A stretch of DNA of 64,000 nt from Muribaculaceae bacterium (GCA_014867205.1 WGUO01000014.1:1-64000), one strand, 5' to 3'; shown: positions 8,043 to 16,818, counted from the first letter of the stretch. The notes: generated by a model not told the origin, from the letters alone. Numbers and translations are program-made.

Positions 8043-9283
8043 TCTGCCGGGAGGCGGCGGGAGCCGTAGGAGAAGAGAAGGGTCAGGGCGCCCATCATCA
8101 GGAAGACTATCGCCGTGGAGTGGCGTATGTCGCCGAGGCCGACCAGCGGAGCGACCACAGCCCCGAACGCATAGCCGCCGACACCCAATATCGCCGAGGC
8201 CGCCCCGGCGTTCGAACGTCCCTCGTTCATGGCCAGGGTATTCCCCACGGTGAATATCATTCCCATAGAGAACAGCATCGGAAGCAGCGATGCCTCGTAA
8301 GCCCAGAAATCATCGATGAAGAAAAGGGCTATCGACTCAACGGCCGTGGCCAGCATCATCACCCAGCCTCCGACCCAGGCTGCCCGCTTCAGTATCCGGA
8401 ACTTCAATGCGAACATGGAGCCGGCGGCCACAAAGAGCGCGTTAAAGCCCATGAAAAGGCCGAATTTCAGTGCCGAGAAACCGTAGACGGTCTGCATGAT
8501 GAAGGGCGCCGACGACGTGTAGGCGAACAGCAGGCCGAGACCCGTGCCCTTGAGCAGGACATGCGTCATGAACGGGCGCGACTTCAGCAGCGGGCCATAT
8601 TCATCGAACATGTGGTCGAGTTTGCCGGTGACCCGGCGCGACTTGGGAAGCGACTCCCTGAAAAAGAAACTAACCAGCACGAGCAGAGCGGCGAAGGCGC
8701 ACAGCACCCAGAAGATACCCTGCCAGTGGATGGAGTCGGCAAGCAGTCCGCCGAGCACGGGAGCGCTCGCGGGCGCAAAACCGTTGATGGCGCCTATCAG
8801 GGCCATCATCTTGGCGAGCTGACGACCTCCGTATAGGTCGGCAGGGACGGTCCTGGCCAGGAAATAGCCGCCCGAGGCACCGACTCCCTGCACGAACCGG
8901 CAGACAAGAAAGACATGGATGACCGGCGAGAACACTGAAGCCACGGCACCGGCCATGAACACAATCATCGAGATGATAAGCACAGGCTTGCGCCCGTAGC
9001 GGTCGCTGAGCGGCCCGAGCAGCAGCTGGCCGAACGCAAGGCCGATCATGCCCGTGGTAAGACCGAGCTGAACCTCCGACACCGAGCAGTGGAAATACCG
9101 GCACATCTCGGGAAGCGTCGGCAGATACATGTCGTTGACAAACGAGCCGAACGCGCTCAGCATCACAAGATAAGTGACGAGAAACACATAATATCCGCCG
9201 CTCCCGGCGGCAGCAGTAGCGGAGTCTGCACCCGGAGCGACCTGCGGAGTCTGTGACGGCCCCGACGGCGTAACATTTTTCAT
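8024..9283 (-). CDS. MFS drug exporter, Bcr/CflA type
   Basis: 419 aa with about twelve hydrophobic segments. Family landmarks are the loop-2/3 motif GPLSDRYGRKPVLI, the TM4-5 region RFVQGVGASGG followed by ARTVPADLYGG, and INGFAPASAPVLGG, which is typical of Bcr/CflA proton antiporters. The N-terminal 35 residues are a polar Pro/Ala/Gly tail. Probable role: efflux of small toxic compounds across the inner membrane; the substrate cannot be read from the sequence. No regulator gene is adjacent and no consensus promoter was seen upstream. Confidence 0.85.
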   Translation of the reverse strand: MKNVTPSGPSQTPQVAPGADSATAAAGSGGYYVFLVTYLVMLSAFGSFVNDMYLPTLPEMCRYFHCSVSEVQLGLTTGMIGLAFGQLLLGPLSDRYGRKPVLIISMIVFMAGAVASVFSPVIHVFLVCRFVQGVGASGGYFLARTVPADLYGGRQLAKMMALIGAINGFAPASAPVLGGLLADSIHWQGIFWVLCAFAALLVLVSFFFRESLPKSRRVTGKLDHMFDEYGPLLKSRPFMTHVLLKGTGLGLLFAYTSSAPFIMQTVYGFSALKFGLFMGFNALFVAAGSMFALKFRILKRAAWVGGWVMMLATAVESIALFFIDDFWAYEASLLPMLFSMGMIFTVGNTLAMNEGRSNAGAASAILGVGGYAFGAVVAPLVGLGDIRHSTAIVFLMMGALTLLFSYGSRRLPADLNSKD

Positions 9284-9469
9284 AACTATGTTTTTTAGAA
9301 TACGGGAAGCCGGTCAGCTCGGCCTCCCTAACTTTAACAAGCGATCTTGCCATAGGGTTGAAATAACAGATAAACCCCTACACCACTCAACCAGGCATAC
9401 AGAGGCACTATCTTAGGGCATAATCGCCATTTTCCGACAACAATTGAGGCGGAATTGCCGTTTTTTTTG

Positions 9470-9477
9470 TAAATTTG
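9470..9477 (+). promoter_or_regulatory. -7 box (TAAATTTG) next to a start codon
   Basis: An exact TAnnTTTG box lies six bases before the ATG at 9484, so the transcript would start at or within a base or two of the start codon. The -33 element is weak (TTGA near 9444). A longer reading frame beginning at 9475 would start inside this box and is rejected. Confidence 0.5.
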
Positions 9478-9483
9478 CGGATT

Positions 9484-10095
9484 ATGGAAACGACATACTA
9501 TATGGTGATTGACGGACGGCAGGCCGGTCCGTTCGTGAGAGAAGAACTGAAATACCACTCGCTGCGCCCGGAGACGCTCGTATGGCGCGTGGGGCTTGAG
9601 AACTGGGTGCCGGCCTCGACGCTGCCTGAGCTCGCCGACCTGCTCGACACCGACGGCACGGAGGTCGAGCTCGTTCCGCCCACGCCCCCGCAGGGTGAGG
9701 GCATCAAGACCGACCCCTATGCAGCCTACAACGGCGCTACCGGGGGCCGACCGGCAGGTATGCCAGATAGCGCGGGCCTGCAGCCCGAGCAGTTCCCCGG
9801 CGAGCCGATCGCCCACACCAACTGGCTTCCCTGGGCCATCGTGACAACCGTGCTGGGCTGTATTACGACATGCATCACCCTGATACTCGGCATAGTGGGA
9901 ATCGTCTACGCCAACAAGGCCAATGACTTCTACTTCAAAGGAATGCGCCGCGATGGCGACAACGCGAACTCCACTGCCCGAACCGTGACAATCATCGGAC
10001 TCATATTGGCAGCCCTCTCGCTGGCGACATGCATCGTGCTCTTTGCCACGGGTGCCCTGCAGTCTTTTATTGAAATGGCGGAACGCCTTGACTGA
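9484..10095 (+). CDS. GYF_2 domain protein with two C-terminal membrane helices
   Basis: 203 aa. Residues 1-50 form a GYF_2 (DUF4339) domain: YYMVIDGRQAGPF, then WRVGLENWVPAS. A Pro/Gly-rich linker leads to two helices near 115-145 and 165-195, separated by a charged loop (ANKANDFYFKGM). This is the CD225/dispanin-like layout often fused to GYF_2 in Bacteroidetes. It is probably an inner-membrane protein with a cytosolic GYF domain that binds proline-rich peptides; that role is inferred. The next gene has the same architecture 14 bases downstream, indicating a duplicated pair. Confidence 0.7.
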   Translation: METTYYMVIDGRQAGPFVREELKYHSLRPETLVWRVGLENWVPASTLPELADLLDTDGTEVELVPPTPPQGEGIKTDPYAAYNGATGGRPAGMPDSAGLQPEQFPGEPIAHTNWLPWAIVTTVLGCITTCITLILGIVGIVYANKANDFYFKGMRRDGDNANSTARTVTIIGLILAALSLATCIVLFATGALQSFIEMAERLD

Positions 10096-10109
10096 CCTGC
10101 GGTAATCAC

Positions 10110-10724
10110 ATGCGCTATTTCGCAATGATCGACGGCGAGCGCCGTGGCCCCTTCGAGCTCGACCAGCTCTCGGAGGCGGGAGTGCGCCCGGACACCTACG
10201 TCTGGTGCAAGGGCATGGCCGATTGGGAGAAGGCCGAGGATGTCGCCGACATATGCCGACATTTCCGTCGCCGCATCTTCGACATGATGCACCCGTCGGC
10301 ACAGCAGGACGCATCGTCGGCACTACCCCAACCGACACAGGACGCCGACCCTTACGCCGACGTGCCGTTCCGCTACCGCGAGATGGTGCGCCGCTCTGGC
10401 GATGCTCCCGACGGGTTCATGCCCGACCAGCCCGACACCTCGCGCCCTCCGGCACCCACCCTGCTAATGGCCGTGCTGATGACCGTGTTCTGCTTTCCCC
10501 TCACCGGGTTTGTGGCAATCTACTACTCTTATCAGTCACGACGCGCATGGGAGGAGTCGCAGCGAAGCGACACCGGAAACACCAAGCAGCTCTACACCGA
10601 CAGTGAGCGCGAGGAACTCCGCCGGCAGGCCCACGACTACGACCGGCAGGCCAAGATGTGGACCGGAATCACATTCTTCCTCGGCATGATAATGTATGCG
10701 CTGCTCGGCCACAAACTCATCTGA
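10110..10724 (+). CDS. Second GYF_2 domain membrane protein
   Basis: 204 aa. The N-terminal GYF_2 domain (YFAMIDGERRGPFELDQL, then WCKGMADWEKAED) is followed by a polar linker, a membrane helix near 115-137, a charged region rich in Arg/Gln, and a last helix near 183-202. It is a diverged paralogue of the preceding gene and probably co-transcribed with it. Its 3' end is 57 bases from pseB, close enough for read-through, but no functional link to sugar biosynthesis can be shown from sequence. Confidence 0.65.
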   Translation: MRYFAMIDGERRGPFELDQLSEAGVRPDTYVWCKGMADWEKAEDVADICRHFRRRIFDMMHPSAQQDASSALPQPTQDADPYADVPFRYREMVRRSGDAPDGFMPDQPDTSRPPAPTLLMAVLMTVFCFPLTGFVAIYYSYQSRRAWEESQRSDTGNTKQLYTDSEREELRRQAHDYDRQAKMWTGITFFLGMIMYALLGHKLI

Positions 10725-10781
10725 TACTGACTAATTTCCCGAAACAGACACTCTCCCCCTCCCTCATAACCGATATAACAG

Positions 10782-11804
10782 ATGTTGAATAATAAATCAG
10801 TACTCATAACGGGCGGCACAGGCTCGTTCGGCAAGAAATTCGTGGAGATGATACTCCGCCGCTATCCCGATGTGAAACGCATCGTAATCTATTCACGCGA
10901 CGAGCTCAAGCAGTTCGAGCTCAAGCAGAAATACCCGCACGACCGGTACCCGCAGCTGCGGTTCTTCATCGGCGACGTCCGCGACGGGGAGCGCCTGGAG
11001 CGTGCATGCCAGGGCATCGACGTGATAATCCACGCCGCCGCCATCAAGCAGGTCGACACGGCCGAGTATAACCCCGAGGAGTGCATCAAGACCAATGTCA
11101 ACGGCGCCCAGAACGTCATCAACGCCGCCCTGGCCACCGGCGTGCAGCATGTCGTGGCTCTCTCGACCGACAAGGCTTGCGCACCCATCAACCTCTACGG
11201 GGCCACCAAACTGACCTCCGACAAGCTCTTCACCGCCGCCAACAACATCAAGGGCAACAATCCGGTGAAGTTCAGCGTGGTGCGTTACGGCAACGTGATG
11301 GGCTCGCGCGGCAGCGTGATACCCTTCTTCATCAGCCTGCGCGACTCCGGAGCCAAGGAACTTCCCATCACCGACATGCGCATGACGCGCTTCAACATCT
11401 CGCTCGAGGCCGGCGTCGACCTCGTGCTCTGGGCCATCGAGCACCATCTCGGCGGCGAGATCTTCATCCCCAAGATTCCCTCCTACCACATCAAGGACGT
11501 CGCCACGGCAATCGCCCCCTCGCTGCCCCAGGTAGAGGTCGGTATCCGCCCCGGCGAGAAACTCCACGAGGAGATGATCACCGCCACCGACGCTCTCAAC
11601 ACCATCGACATAGGCCGCTACTACGCCATCCTGCCGTCGGTGTCGTTCCAGCATACACGCGAGGACTACATCGCGCACCATGGCGGCGTGCCCGTGCCCG
11701 ACGGATTCCACTACAGCTCGGACAAGAACACCGAGTGGGAGACCGTGGAGTCAATGCGCGAGAAGATTCGTGAATATGTCGACCCGACCTTTGAAGTAAA
11801 GTAA
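10782..11804 (+). CDS. pseB: UDP-GlcNAc 4,6-dehydratase (inverting), PseB
   Basis: 340 aa. First step of CMP-pseudaminic acid synthesis: UDP-GlcNAc to the UDP-4-keto-6-deoxy-L-altro sugar. It is an extended SDR enzyme with the nucleotide motif ITGGTGSFGKKF near residue 10, the catalytic region STDKACAPINLYGATKL near 130, and the PseB-type stretch RYGNVMGSRGSVIPFF. It heads a tightly packed run with pseC (7-base gap). The neighbours fix the pathway, because related dehydratases also serve other sugars. No consensus promoter was found in the 57 bases upstream. Confidence 0.93.
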   Translation: MLNNKSVLITGGTGSFGKKFVEMILRRYPDVKRIVIYSRDELKQFELKQKYPHDRYPQLRFFIGDVRDGERLERACQGIDVIIHAAAIKQVDTAEYNPEECIKTNVNGAQNVINAALATGVQHVVALSTDKACAPINLYGATKLTSDKLFTAANNIKGNNPVKFSVVRYGNVMGSRGSVIPFFISLRDSGAKELPITDMRMTRFNISLEAGVDLVLWAIEHHLGGEIFIPKIPSYHIKDVATAIAPSLPQVEVGIRPGEKLHEEMITATDALNTIDIGRYYAILPSVSFQHTREDYIAHHGGVPVPDGFHYSSDKNTEWETVESMREKIREYVDPTFEVK

Positions 11805-11811
11805 CCGCGCC

Positions 11812-12969
11812 ATGAGACCGATACCCTACGGACGACAGAACATCACTGACGCCGACATCGCCGCCGTGACCGAGACACTGCGCAGCGACTACCTGACACA
11901 GGGACCCAAGATCGCGGAGTTCGAGCGGAAGTTCGCCGACTATGTGGGCGCGCGCCACGGCGTGGCCGTCAACAACGCGACATCCGGGCTGCACATCGCG
12001 GCCAAGGCCCTCGGCGTGGGCCCCGGCACAAGCGTCATAGTCACCCCGATGACCTTCGCCGCCTCGGCCAACTGCATACGCTACTGCGGAGGCGACGTGA
12101 CGTTCTGCGACATCGACCCTGACACATACCTGATGGATGCCCGCAAACTCGAGAAGATACTCGACGAGAACCCGCGCGGCACTTTCGCGGGCATAGTGAT
12201 AGTGGACTTTGCCGGATACCCCCACAACCTTGAGGAGTTCCGCCGCATAGCCGACCGTCACGGACTCTGGATAATCGAGGACGCCTGTCACGCGCCGGGC
12301 GCATGGTGGACCGACTCGCAGGGCAACCGCCAGCTTACGGGCAACTGCCGCTTTGCCGACTGCACGGTGTTCTCCTTCCACCCCGTCAAGCACATCGCCA
12401 CCGGCGAGGGGGGAATGGTGACCACCAACAGCGACTCGCTGCTCAAAAGCCTTCAGCTCTACCGCACGCATGGCATAACCCGCGACCCCGCGCTTCTCGA
12501 GAAGAACGATGGTGGCTGGTACTATGAGATGCAGGAGCTCGGCTTCAACTACCGCCTCACAGACATGCAGGCAGCTCTCGGAATCTCGCAGCTTTCACGC
12601 GCAGACGAGGGACTTCGGCGCCGCCAGGAGATCGCACGCCGCTACGACGAGGCATTCGCCGGCATAGAGGAGATCCGCACACCCCGCCGCGCCGATGACA
12701 TCTTCCATGCATTCCACCTCTATATCATCCAGGTACCCGACCGCAAGGGCCTCTATGATTTCCTGCGCGCCAACCAGATTCTCGCCCAGGTGCATTACGC
12801 CCCACTCCACCTCATGCCCTATTACCGGCAGTTCGGCTGGACCAAGGGTTCGCTGCCCGTAGTCGAGGAGTACTACAAGCACTGCCTGAGCCTGCCGATG
12901 TTCCCGACGCTCAGCGACGAGGACCAGCAGTTTGTCATCGACAAGGTAAAGGAGTTTGTCTGTAAGTAA
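11812..12969 (+). CDS. pseC: UDP-4-keto sugar aminotransferase, PseC
   Basis: 385 aa, DegT/DnrJ/EryC1 family. It transfers an amino group from glutamate to C4 of the PseB product. The PLP lysine is in FSFHPVKHIATGEGG near residue 185, with the aspartate signature IIEDACHAPGA upstream and GFNYRLTDMQAALG downstream. Length and motifs are typical of PseC. It starts 7 bases after pseB and ends 10 bases before the pseF-pseH start. Confidence 0.93.
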   Translation: MRPIPYGRQNITDADIAAVTETLRSDYLTQGPKIAEFERKFADYVGARHGVAVNNATSGLHIAAKALGVGPGTSVIVTPMTFAASANCIRYCGGDVTFCDIDPDTYLMDARKLEKILDENPRGTFAGIVIVDFAGYPHNLEEFRRIADRHGLWIIEDACHAPGAWWTDSQGNRQLTGNCRFADCTVFSFHPVKHIATGEGGMVTTNSDSLLKSLQLYRTHGITRDPALLEKNDGGWYYEMQELGFNYRLTDMQAALGISQLSRADEGLRRRQEIARRYDEAFAGIEEIRTPRRADDIFHAFHLYIIQVPDRKGLYDFLRANQILAQVHYAPLHLMPYYRQFGWTKGSLPVVEEYYKHCLSLPMFPTLSDEDQQFVIDKVKEFVCK

Positions 12970-12979
12970 TCGAACCGCG

Positions 12980-14149
12980 ATGAAGACGATAGCCATAATC
13001 CCGGCACGCGGAGGCAGCAAACGCATCGAGCGCAAGAACGTGAAGGAATTCGCCGGCGTGCCGGTGATCGCCTACTCCATACGCGCCGCGCTGCGCGCCG
13101 GATGCTTCGACGAGGTCATGGTCTCGACCGACGACGAGGAGATAGCCGATGTAGCCCGCCGATGGGGGGCCTCGGTGCCCTTCATGCGCTCGGCCGAGAC
13201 CGCCAATGATTTCGCCACCACAGCCGATGTCATTGCTGAGGTCCTGAACGGCTACAAGGCGCAGGGCCGTGAGTTCGACACGCTGGCATGCATCTACGCC
13301 ACGGCGCCGTTCGTGACCGCCGAGCGGCTCCGCGAGGCAGCGGCGATCATAGAGCGTGGGGAGGCCGAGGCGGCCTTCACATGTGTCGAATACTCCTATC
13401 CGACCCAACGCTGCCTTGTCATCGGACCGGAGGGAAGAATCGGCATGAAGTATCCGGAATATGCCATGGCCCGCTCGCAGGACCTGCAAAAGACCTATCA
13501 CGACGCAGGCCAGTTCTATTTCTCGACTGTCAGGGCATTCGAGTCGTGCGGTTCGCTGTGGGGTCCCGACACGCGTCCCATCATTCTGCCCGAGCTCGAG
13601 GTCCAGGACCTCGACACACCCGTCGACTGGCGTCTGGCGGAAATGAAGTACGAGATGCTGTCGCTGCCGGGCCGTTTCTCGACCCCCAACTATGAGTTCA
13701 TTCCCTACAACGAGATTGACGCGGAGATGTCACGCCGGATGCTCGAGGGCCGCAACGAGCCTGAGGTGCGCCGGCAGATGGCCGGCCGCGAGACCATCTC
13801 CGAGCAGGAGCACCTGAACTTTATCGAGGACCTGCGGACTCGCCGCGACAAGCGATATTACGCCGTAACAGACCTTGACGGCAACGCAATCGGCTCGGTA
13901 AACCTGGAATGGACCGGACCCGACAGCGTGGAGCGAGGCATCTGGCTCGCGGCCGACGCCCGGGGCAAGGGACATGCCTCGCGTATGCTCCGCGAGCTCT
14001 ACGCCCACATCCGCGACACACGTGGTGTACGCGGCGTGACCTCCTATGTCCGTATTGACAACGAGGCGTCAAGCATGCTTGAACAGGCATTGGGCTCGCG
14101 CGAGACGCGCCGTGACGACCAATATGTCTATTATGAGCTCAGCCTCTGA
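12980..14149 (+). CDS. Fused PseF-PseH: CMP-pseudaminate cytidylyltransferase plus N-acetyltransferase
   Basis: 389 aa from the ATG at 12980; an earlier in-frame start would overlap pseC and add eight residues unrelated to the family. Residues 1-232 are a NeuA/PseF cytidylyltransferase (IIPARGGSKRIERKN at the start; DVIAEVLNGY and DTPVDWRLAE later), which activates pseudaminic acid with CTP. Residues 240-389 are a GNAT fold with the acetyl-CoA loop WLAADARGKGHASRML, matching PseH, which N-acetylates the UDP-4-amino sugar. These activities are usually encoded separately, and this fusion accounts for the lack of a free pseH. The pseG start overlaps its 3' end. Confidence 0.85.
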   Translation: MKTIAIIPARGGSKRIERKNVKEFAGVPVIAYSIRAALRAGCFDEVMVSTDDEEIADVARRWGASVPFMRSAETANDFATTADVIAEVLNGYKAQGREFDTLACIYATAPFVTAERLREAAAIIERGEAEAAFTCVEYSYPTQRCLVIGPEGRIGMKYPEYAMARSQDLQKTYHDAGQFYFSTVRAFESCGSLWGPDTRPIILPELEVQDLDTPVDWRLAEMKYEMLSLPGRFSTPNYEFIPYNEIDAEMSRRMLEGRNEPEVRRQMAGRETISEQEHLNFIEDLRTRRDKRYYAVTDLDGNAIGSVNLEWTGPDSVERGIWLAADARGKGHASRMLRELYAHIRDTRGVRGVTSYVRIDNEASSMLEQALGSRETRRDDQYVYYELSL

Positions 14150-15104
14150 GTCTAAACCGCGCGTGCTGCTTCGCGCCGACGCCGGCAGCCGCATCGGCTT
14201 CGGGCATTTTGTCCGCACTGTCGCCCTGGCCTCCTATCTCGCCGATGACTTCGACTGCCTCGTGTACAGCCAGAACCCCGACGGCTCCGGTATGTCGCAA
14301 GCGCAGCTGGCCATGATTGCCGAGGCGGGCGCGACTCCTCTTCAGGGCGACTTTGCAGAGGCGCTTGCCCCCGGCGATATCGCCGTACTCGACAATTATT
14401 TCTTTACCACTGAATATCAGCGCGAGGTGCGCAGCCGCTGCCGGGCGCTTGTATGCATTGACGACATGCACGACCGGCATTTCGTGGCCGATGTCGTGAT
14501 GACGGTCTGCCCGCTGACACGCGAGGACTTCTCGCTTGAGCCATACACCCGTTTCTACGGCGGCGTGGAGTGGACTTTCCTCCGCGCTCCATTTCTCGCA
14601 CCTCTGCCCGAGCGCACCCCGGGACCGGTGAAAAGAATAGTTACGGCAATGGGTGGTGCAGACCCGTTTCACCTCACAGACAGAATCATAGGAATAATAC
14701 GCGATATAAATGCGGCAACAGCGATTGATGTGATTGCCGGACCGAGCGTCCGGGTGAACGAATCTGCAGGGGATGTGAAGGTATGGCGCAATGTGGATGC
14801 CAAGACGATAGTTGGGATTCTCGACCGTGCTGATTTGGGTGTGTTCCCGGCGAGCACCGTATGCATCGAGGCGTTCGCACGCCGCCTGCCGGTAGCTGCG
14901 GGCTGGTATGTCGACAACCAGCATGACTTCTACCGCCACGGGGAATCCGAGGGCTGGTTCACACCCCTCGGCTCACTGCTTGACAGTGACGAGGAGATTC
15001 GCGAGCGTCTTGCCAAGGCAATACAGGGTGGCGCGCCGCAGCCCCCCATTTTCGACTTCGCCGCCCGAAGAAAGGATATCATAAACATTTTCAAGAATTT
15101 GTAA
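14133..15104 (+). CDS. pseG: UDP-sugar hydrolase PseG
   Basis: About 323 aa. It removes UDP from the 2,4-diacetamido-trideoxy-altrose intermediate. Family landmarks are LLRADAGSRIGFGHFVR at the N-terminus and the GT-B-like stretches IVTAMGGADPFHLTDRII and TVCIEAFARRLPVAAG. The start is placed at 14133 or 14124, both of which lead directly into the conserved N-terminus. A start at 14046 would add about 27 unrelated Arg-rich residues read from the pseF-pseH gene. The overlap with the upstream gene (17-26 bases) suggests translational coupling. Confidence 0.88.
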   Translation: MSSASESKPRVLLRADAGSRIGFGHFVRTVALASYLADDFDCLVYSQNPDGSGMSQAQLAMIAEAGATPLQGDFAEALAPGDIAVLDNYFFTTEYQREVRSRCRALVCIDDMHDRHFVADVVMTVCPLTREDFSLEPYTRFYGGVEWTFLRAPFLAPLPERTPGPVKRIVTAMGGADPFHLTDRIIGIIRDINAATAIDVIAGPSVRVNESAGDVKVWRNVDAKTIVGILDRADLGVFPASTVCIEAFARRLPVAAGWYVDNQHDFYRHGESEGWFTPLGSLLDSDEEIRERLAKAIQGGAPQPPIFDFAARRKDIINIFKNL

Positions 15105-15124
15105 CCGAACAAAGGATTACAGAC

Positions 15125-16144
15125 ATGGACAAGAAGAGATGCATGATAGTCGCCGAACTGTCGGCCAACCATAACCATAGCCTGGAGACAGCCCGCGAGT
15201 CAATCCGCGCCATAGCAGAGACCGGTGCAGACGCCGTGAAACTCCAGACATACACACCTGACAGCCTTACGCTCGACGTCAGGACAGACGACTTCTGCCT
15301 GAAGGGTGGACTCTGGGATGGCCGATATCTTCATGACCTCTACCGCGAGGCATGCACTCCCTACGAGTGGCACGCCGAACTGTATTCGCTGGCGCACGAA
15401 TGCGGGCTGGAATGTTTCTCCACGCCCTTCGACCGCGAGGCCGTCGACCTGCTCGAGTCCCTGGATAATCCTATATATAAGATAGCATCGTTTGAGGTAA
15501 TGCACCTCGACCTGATCCGCTATGCGGCGCGGCTCGGCCGACCGATGGTGATAAGCACCGGCGTTGCTTCGGCCGGTGAGATCGAAGAGGCCGTGGCCGC
15601 ATGCCGTGAGGTTAGCAACAATGACATCACCCTGCTGAAATGCACCTCTGCCTATCCGGCACGCATCGAGGATGCGGCACTGTCGCTGATGCCGGAGATG
15701 CGCAGTCGGTTTGGCGTCGAGGTGGGACTCTCTGACCACTCTCCCGGCAGCATGCTGCCTCTCCTCTCAGTGGCTCTTGGCGCGGTGATGATCGAGAAAC
15801 ACTTCATACTTGACCGCAGTGTCGGCGGACCGGATGCTGCATTCTCGATGGATTTCGGGGAGTTCAGTAAGATGGTCGCCGATGTGCGCCAGGCCGAGGC
15901 GGCACTATCAGCCGGTGAGGGTATACCTGAGTCGGAAGAGCTGGACCGCCCCGGTCGCCAATGGAGCCGCTCGCTCTACGTCTCGGCGCCTATACGAGCC
16001 GGAGAACCCTTCACCCGCGATAATGTGGCATGCGTGCGTCCCGGCTTCAGCCTGCATCCGCGCCACCTGCCGCACCTGCTGACGCGCCTTGCCAGCCGCG
16101 ACTACAATCCCGGCGACCGCATCCCCGCCACTGAAATTGACTGA
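15125..16144 (+). CDS. pseI: Pseudaminic acid synthase PseI
   Basis: 339 aa, NeuB family. It condenses the diacetamido sugar with phosphoenolpyruvate to give pseudaminic acid. Residues 1-270 form the barrel (VAELSANHNHSLE, GADAVKLQTYTPDSLTLD, FSTPFDREAVDLLE, IEKHFILDRSVGGPDAAFS). The end is a SAF/antifreeze-like domain (SRSLYVSAPIRAGE). The last gene of the operon, followed 44 bases later by a strong hairpin. No pseudaminyl transferase or flippase is present in the window. Confidence 0.93.
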   Translation: MDKKRCMIVAELSANHNHSLETARESIRAIAETGADAVKLQTYTPDSLTLDVRTDDFCLKGGLWDGRYLHDLYREACTPYEWHAELYSLAHECGLECFSTPFDREAVDLLESLDNPIYKIASFEVMHLDLIRYAARLGRPMVISTGVASAGEIEEAVAACREVSNNDITLLKCTSAYPARIEDAALSLMPEMRSRFGVEVGLSDHSPGSMLPLLSVALGAVMIEKHFILDRSVGGPDAAFSMDFGEFSKMVADVRQAEAALSAGEGIPESEELDRPGRQWSRSLYVSAPIRAGEPFTRDNVACVRPGFSLHPRHLPHLLTRLASRDYNPGDRIPATEID

Positions 16145-16188
16145 AGCAGAGACAGCAGGCGCAAAGTCAGACCTGACTGAAGCAGAGA

Positions 16189-16228
16189 CAGCATGGGGGA
16201 GAAAACTTCGGTTTTCTCCCCCATGCTG
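16189..16228 (+). terminator. Strong UUCG hairpin after the pse operon
   Basis: A perfect 18-bp stem (16189-16206 with 16211-16228) is closed by the stable tetraloop TTCG. A second perfect hairpin, CTCGGGCC-TTAT-GGCCCGAG, follows at 16242-16261. Neither has a clean T-run, so this may stabilise the 3' end or act in both directions. A direct repeat (CTGAAGCAGAGACAGCA) at 16141 and 16178 flanks the first stem. Confidence 0.65.
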
Positions 16229-16305
16229 TGGGTGTTGAGTGCTCGGGCCTTATGGCCCGAGGTGGGTGCAGATATCGGGCTATTCAGCCCCTCAGCCATA
16301 GGCAC

Positions 16306-16374
16306 AAAAAAATTGATTGTCATCCCGACAATCAATCTTGCGTTAACCTTAAAATCTAATACCATGAAAAACTC
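16306..16374 (-). ncRNA. Candidate small RNA, copy 1 (inverted relative to copy 2)
   Basis: On the minus strand a -7 box TAATTTTG (16379-16386) is followed by about 69 bases ending in an intrinsic terminator: 10-bp stem ATTGATTGTC/GACAATCAAT (16327-16336 with 16312-16321), 5-base loop, and T7. The transcribed part differs by one base from copy 2 at 32213-32282. A palindrome CTGTT-ATAA-AACAT (16405-16418) sits at the same distance upstream as in copy 2. There is no open reading frame beyond a few codons. This resembles the multicopy small-RNA families reported in Bacteroides (I recall the name FopS), but that link is unverified. Confidence 0.6.
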
Positions 16375-16529
16375 AATGCAAAATTACAAAATAATTTTCA
16401 AACACTGTTATAAAACATAAAAATATTCGCCACATTTAACTCAAATTAACAATAAAACTTTTAATACATCTTAAATTAACATATTTTTACTACAAATTTG
16501 ACCAACGAAGGCAGCTTTGAGAAATCAGG

Positions 16530-16755
16530 GCTATTGGGATTGTCGGGATTAACCGAGATTAATCAGGATTAACCGGAAGAACCGGGATTAACCGGGAGAA
16601 TCGGGAGTAATCAAGAATAATCGGGATTATCGGGAGAATTAAGCCGATGACAGGCGTGACAGATGGTGATCACCCCAATCACCCCAATCACACCGCTCTC
16701 TACAATCTTTACAATCTCTACAATCTCTACGATTGCCCCAATCACACCGCCAACG
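16530..16755. repeat. Degenerate short-repeat tracts in the rluB upstream region
   Basis: 16536-16640 is a run of units related to TCGGGATTAACCGG. 16671-16755 is built from CACCCCAATCA and CTACAATCT units. No reading frame is supported. These tracts occupy the AT-rich gap between the small-RNA candidate and the rluB promoter. Confidence 0.6.
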
Positions 16756-16786
16756 GAGGCACTGTCGATGGCCCTGCAAAAATTAA

Positions 16787-16818
16787 TTTGGGATTTTTAG
16801 GAATTTTGGCTACCTTTG
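16787..16818 (+). promoter_or_regulatory. Promoter of the rluB-asnS operon
   Basis: TTTG (16787-16790), 20 bases, then TACCTTTG (16811-16818): exact consensus. Transcription would start near 16823, giving a 240-base leader before rluB. No riboswitch or leader peptide was recognised in that leader. Confidence 0.7.

Noticed and set aside
16193..16420. 75-codon reading frame after the pse operon
   Set aside because: It runs through two perfect hairpins and the antisense of the small-RNA candidate; no protein-like pattern.
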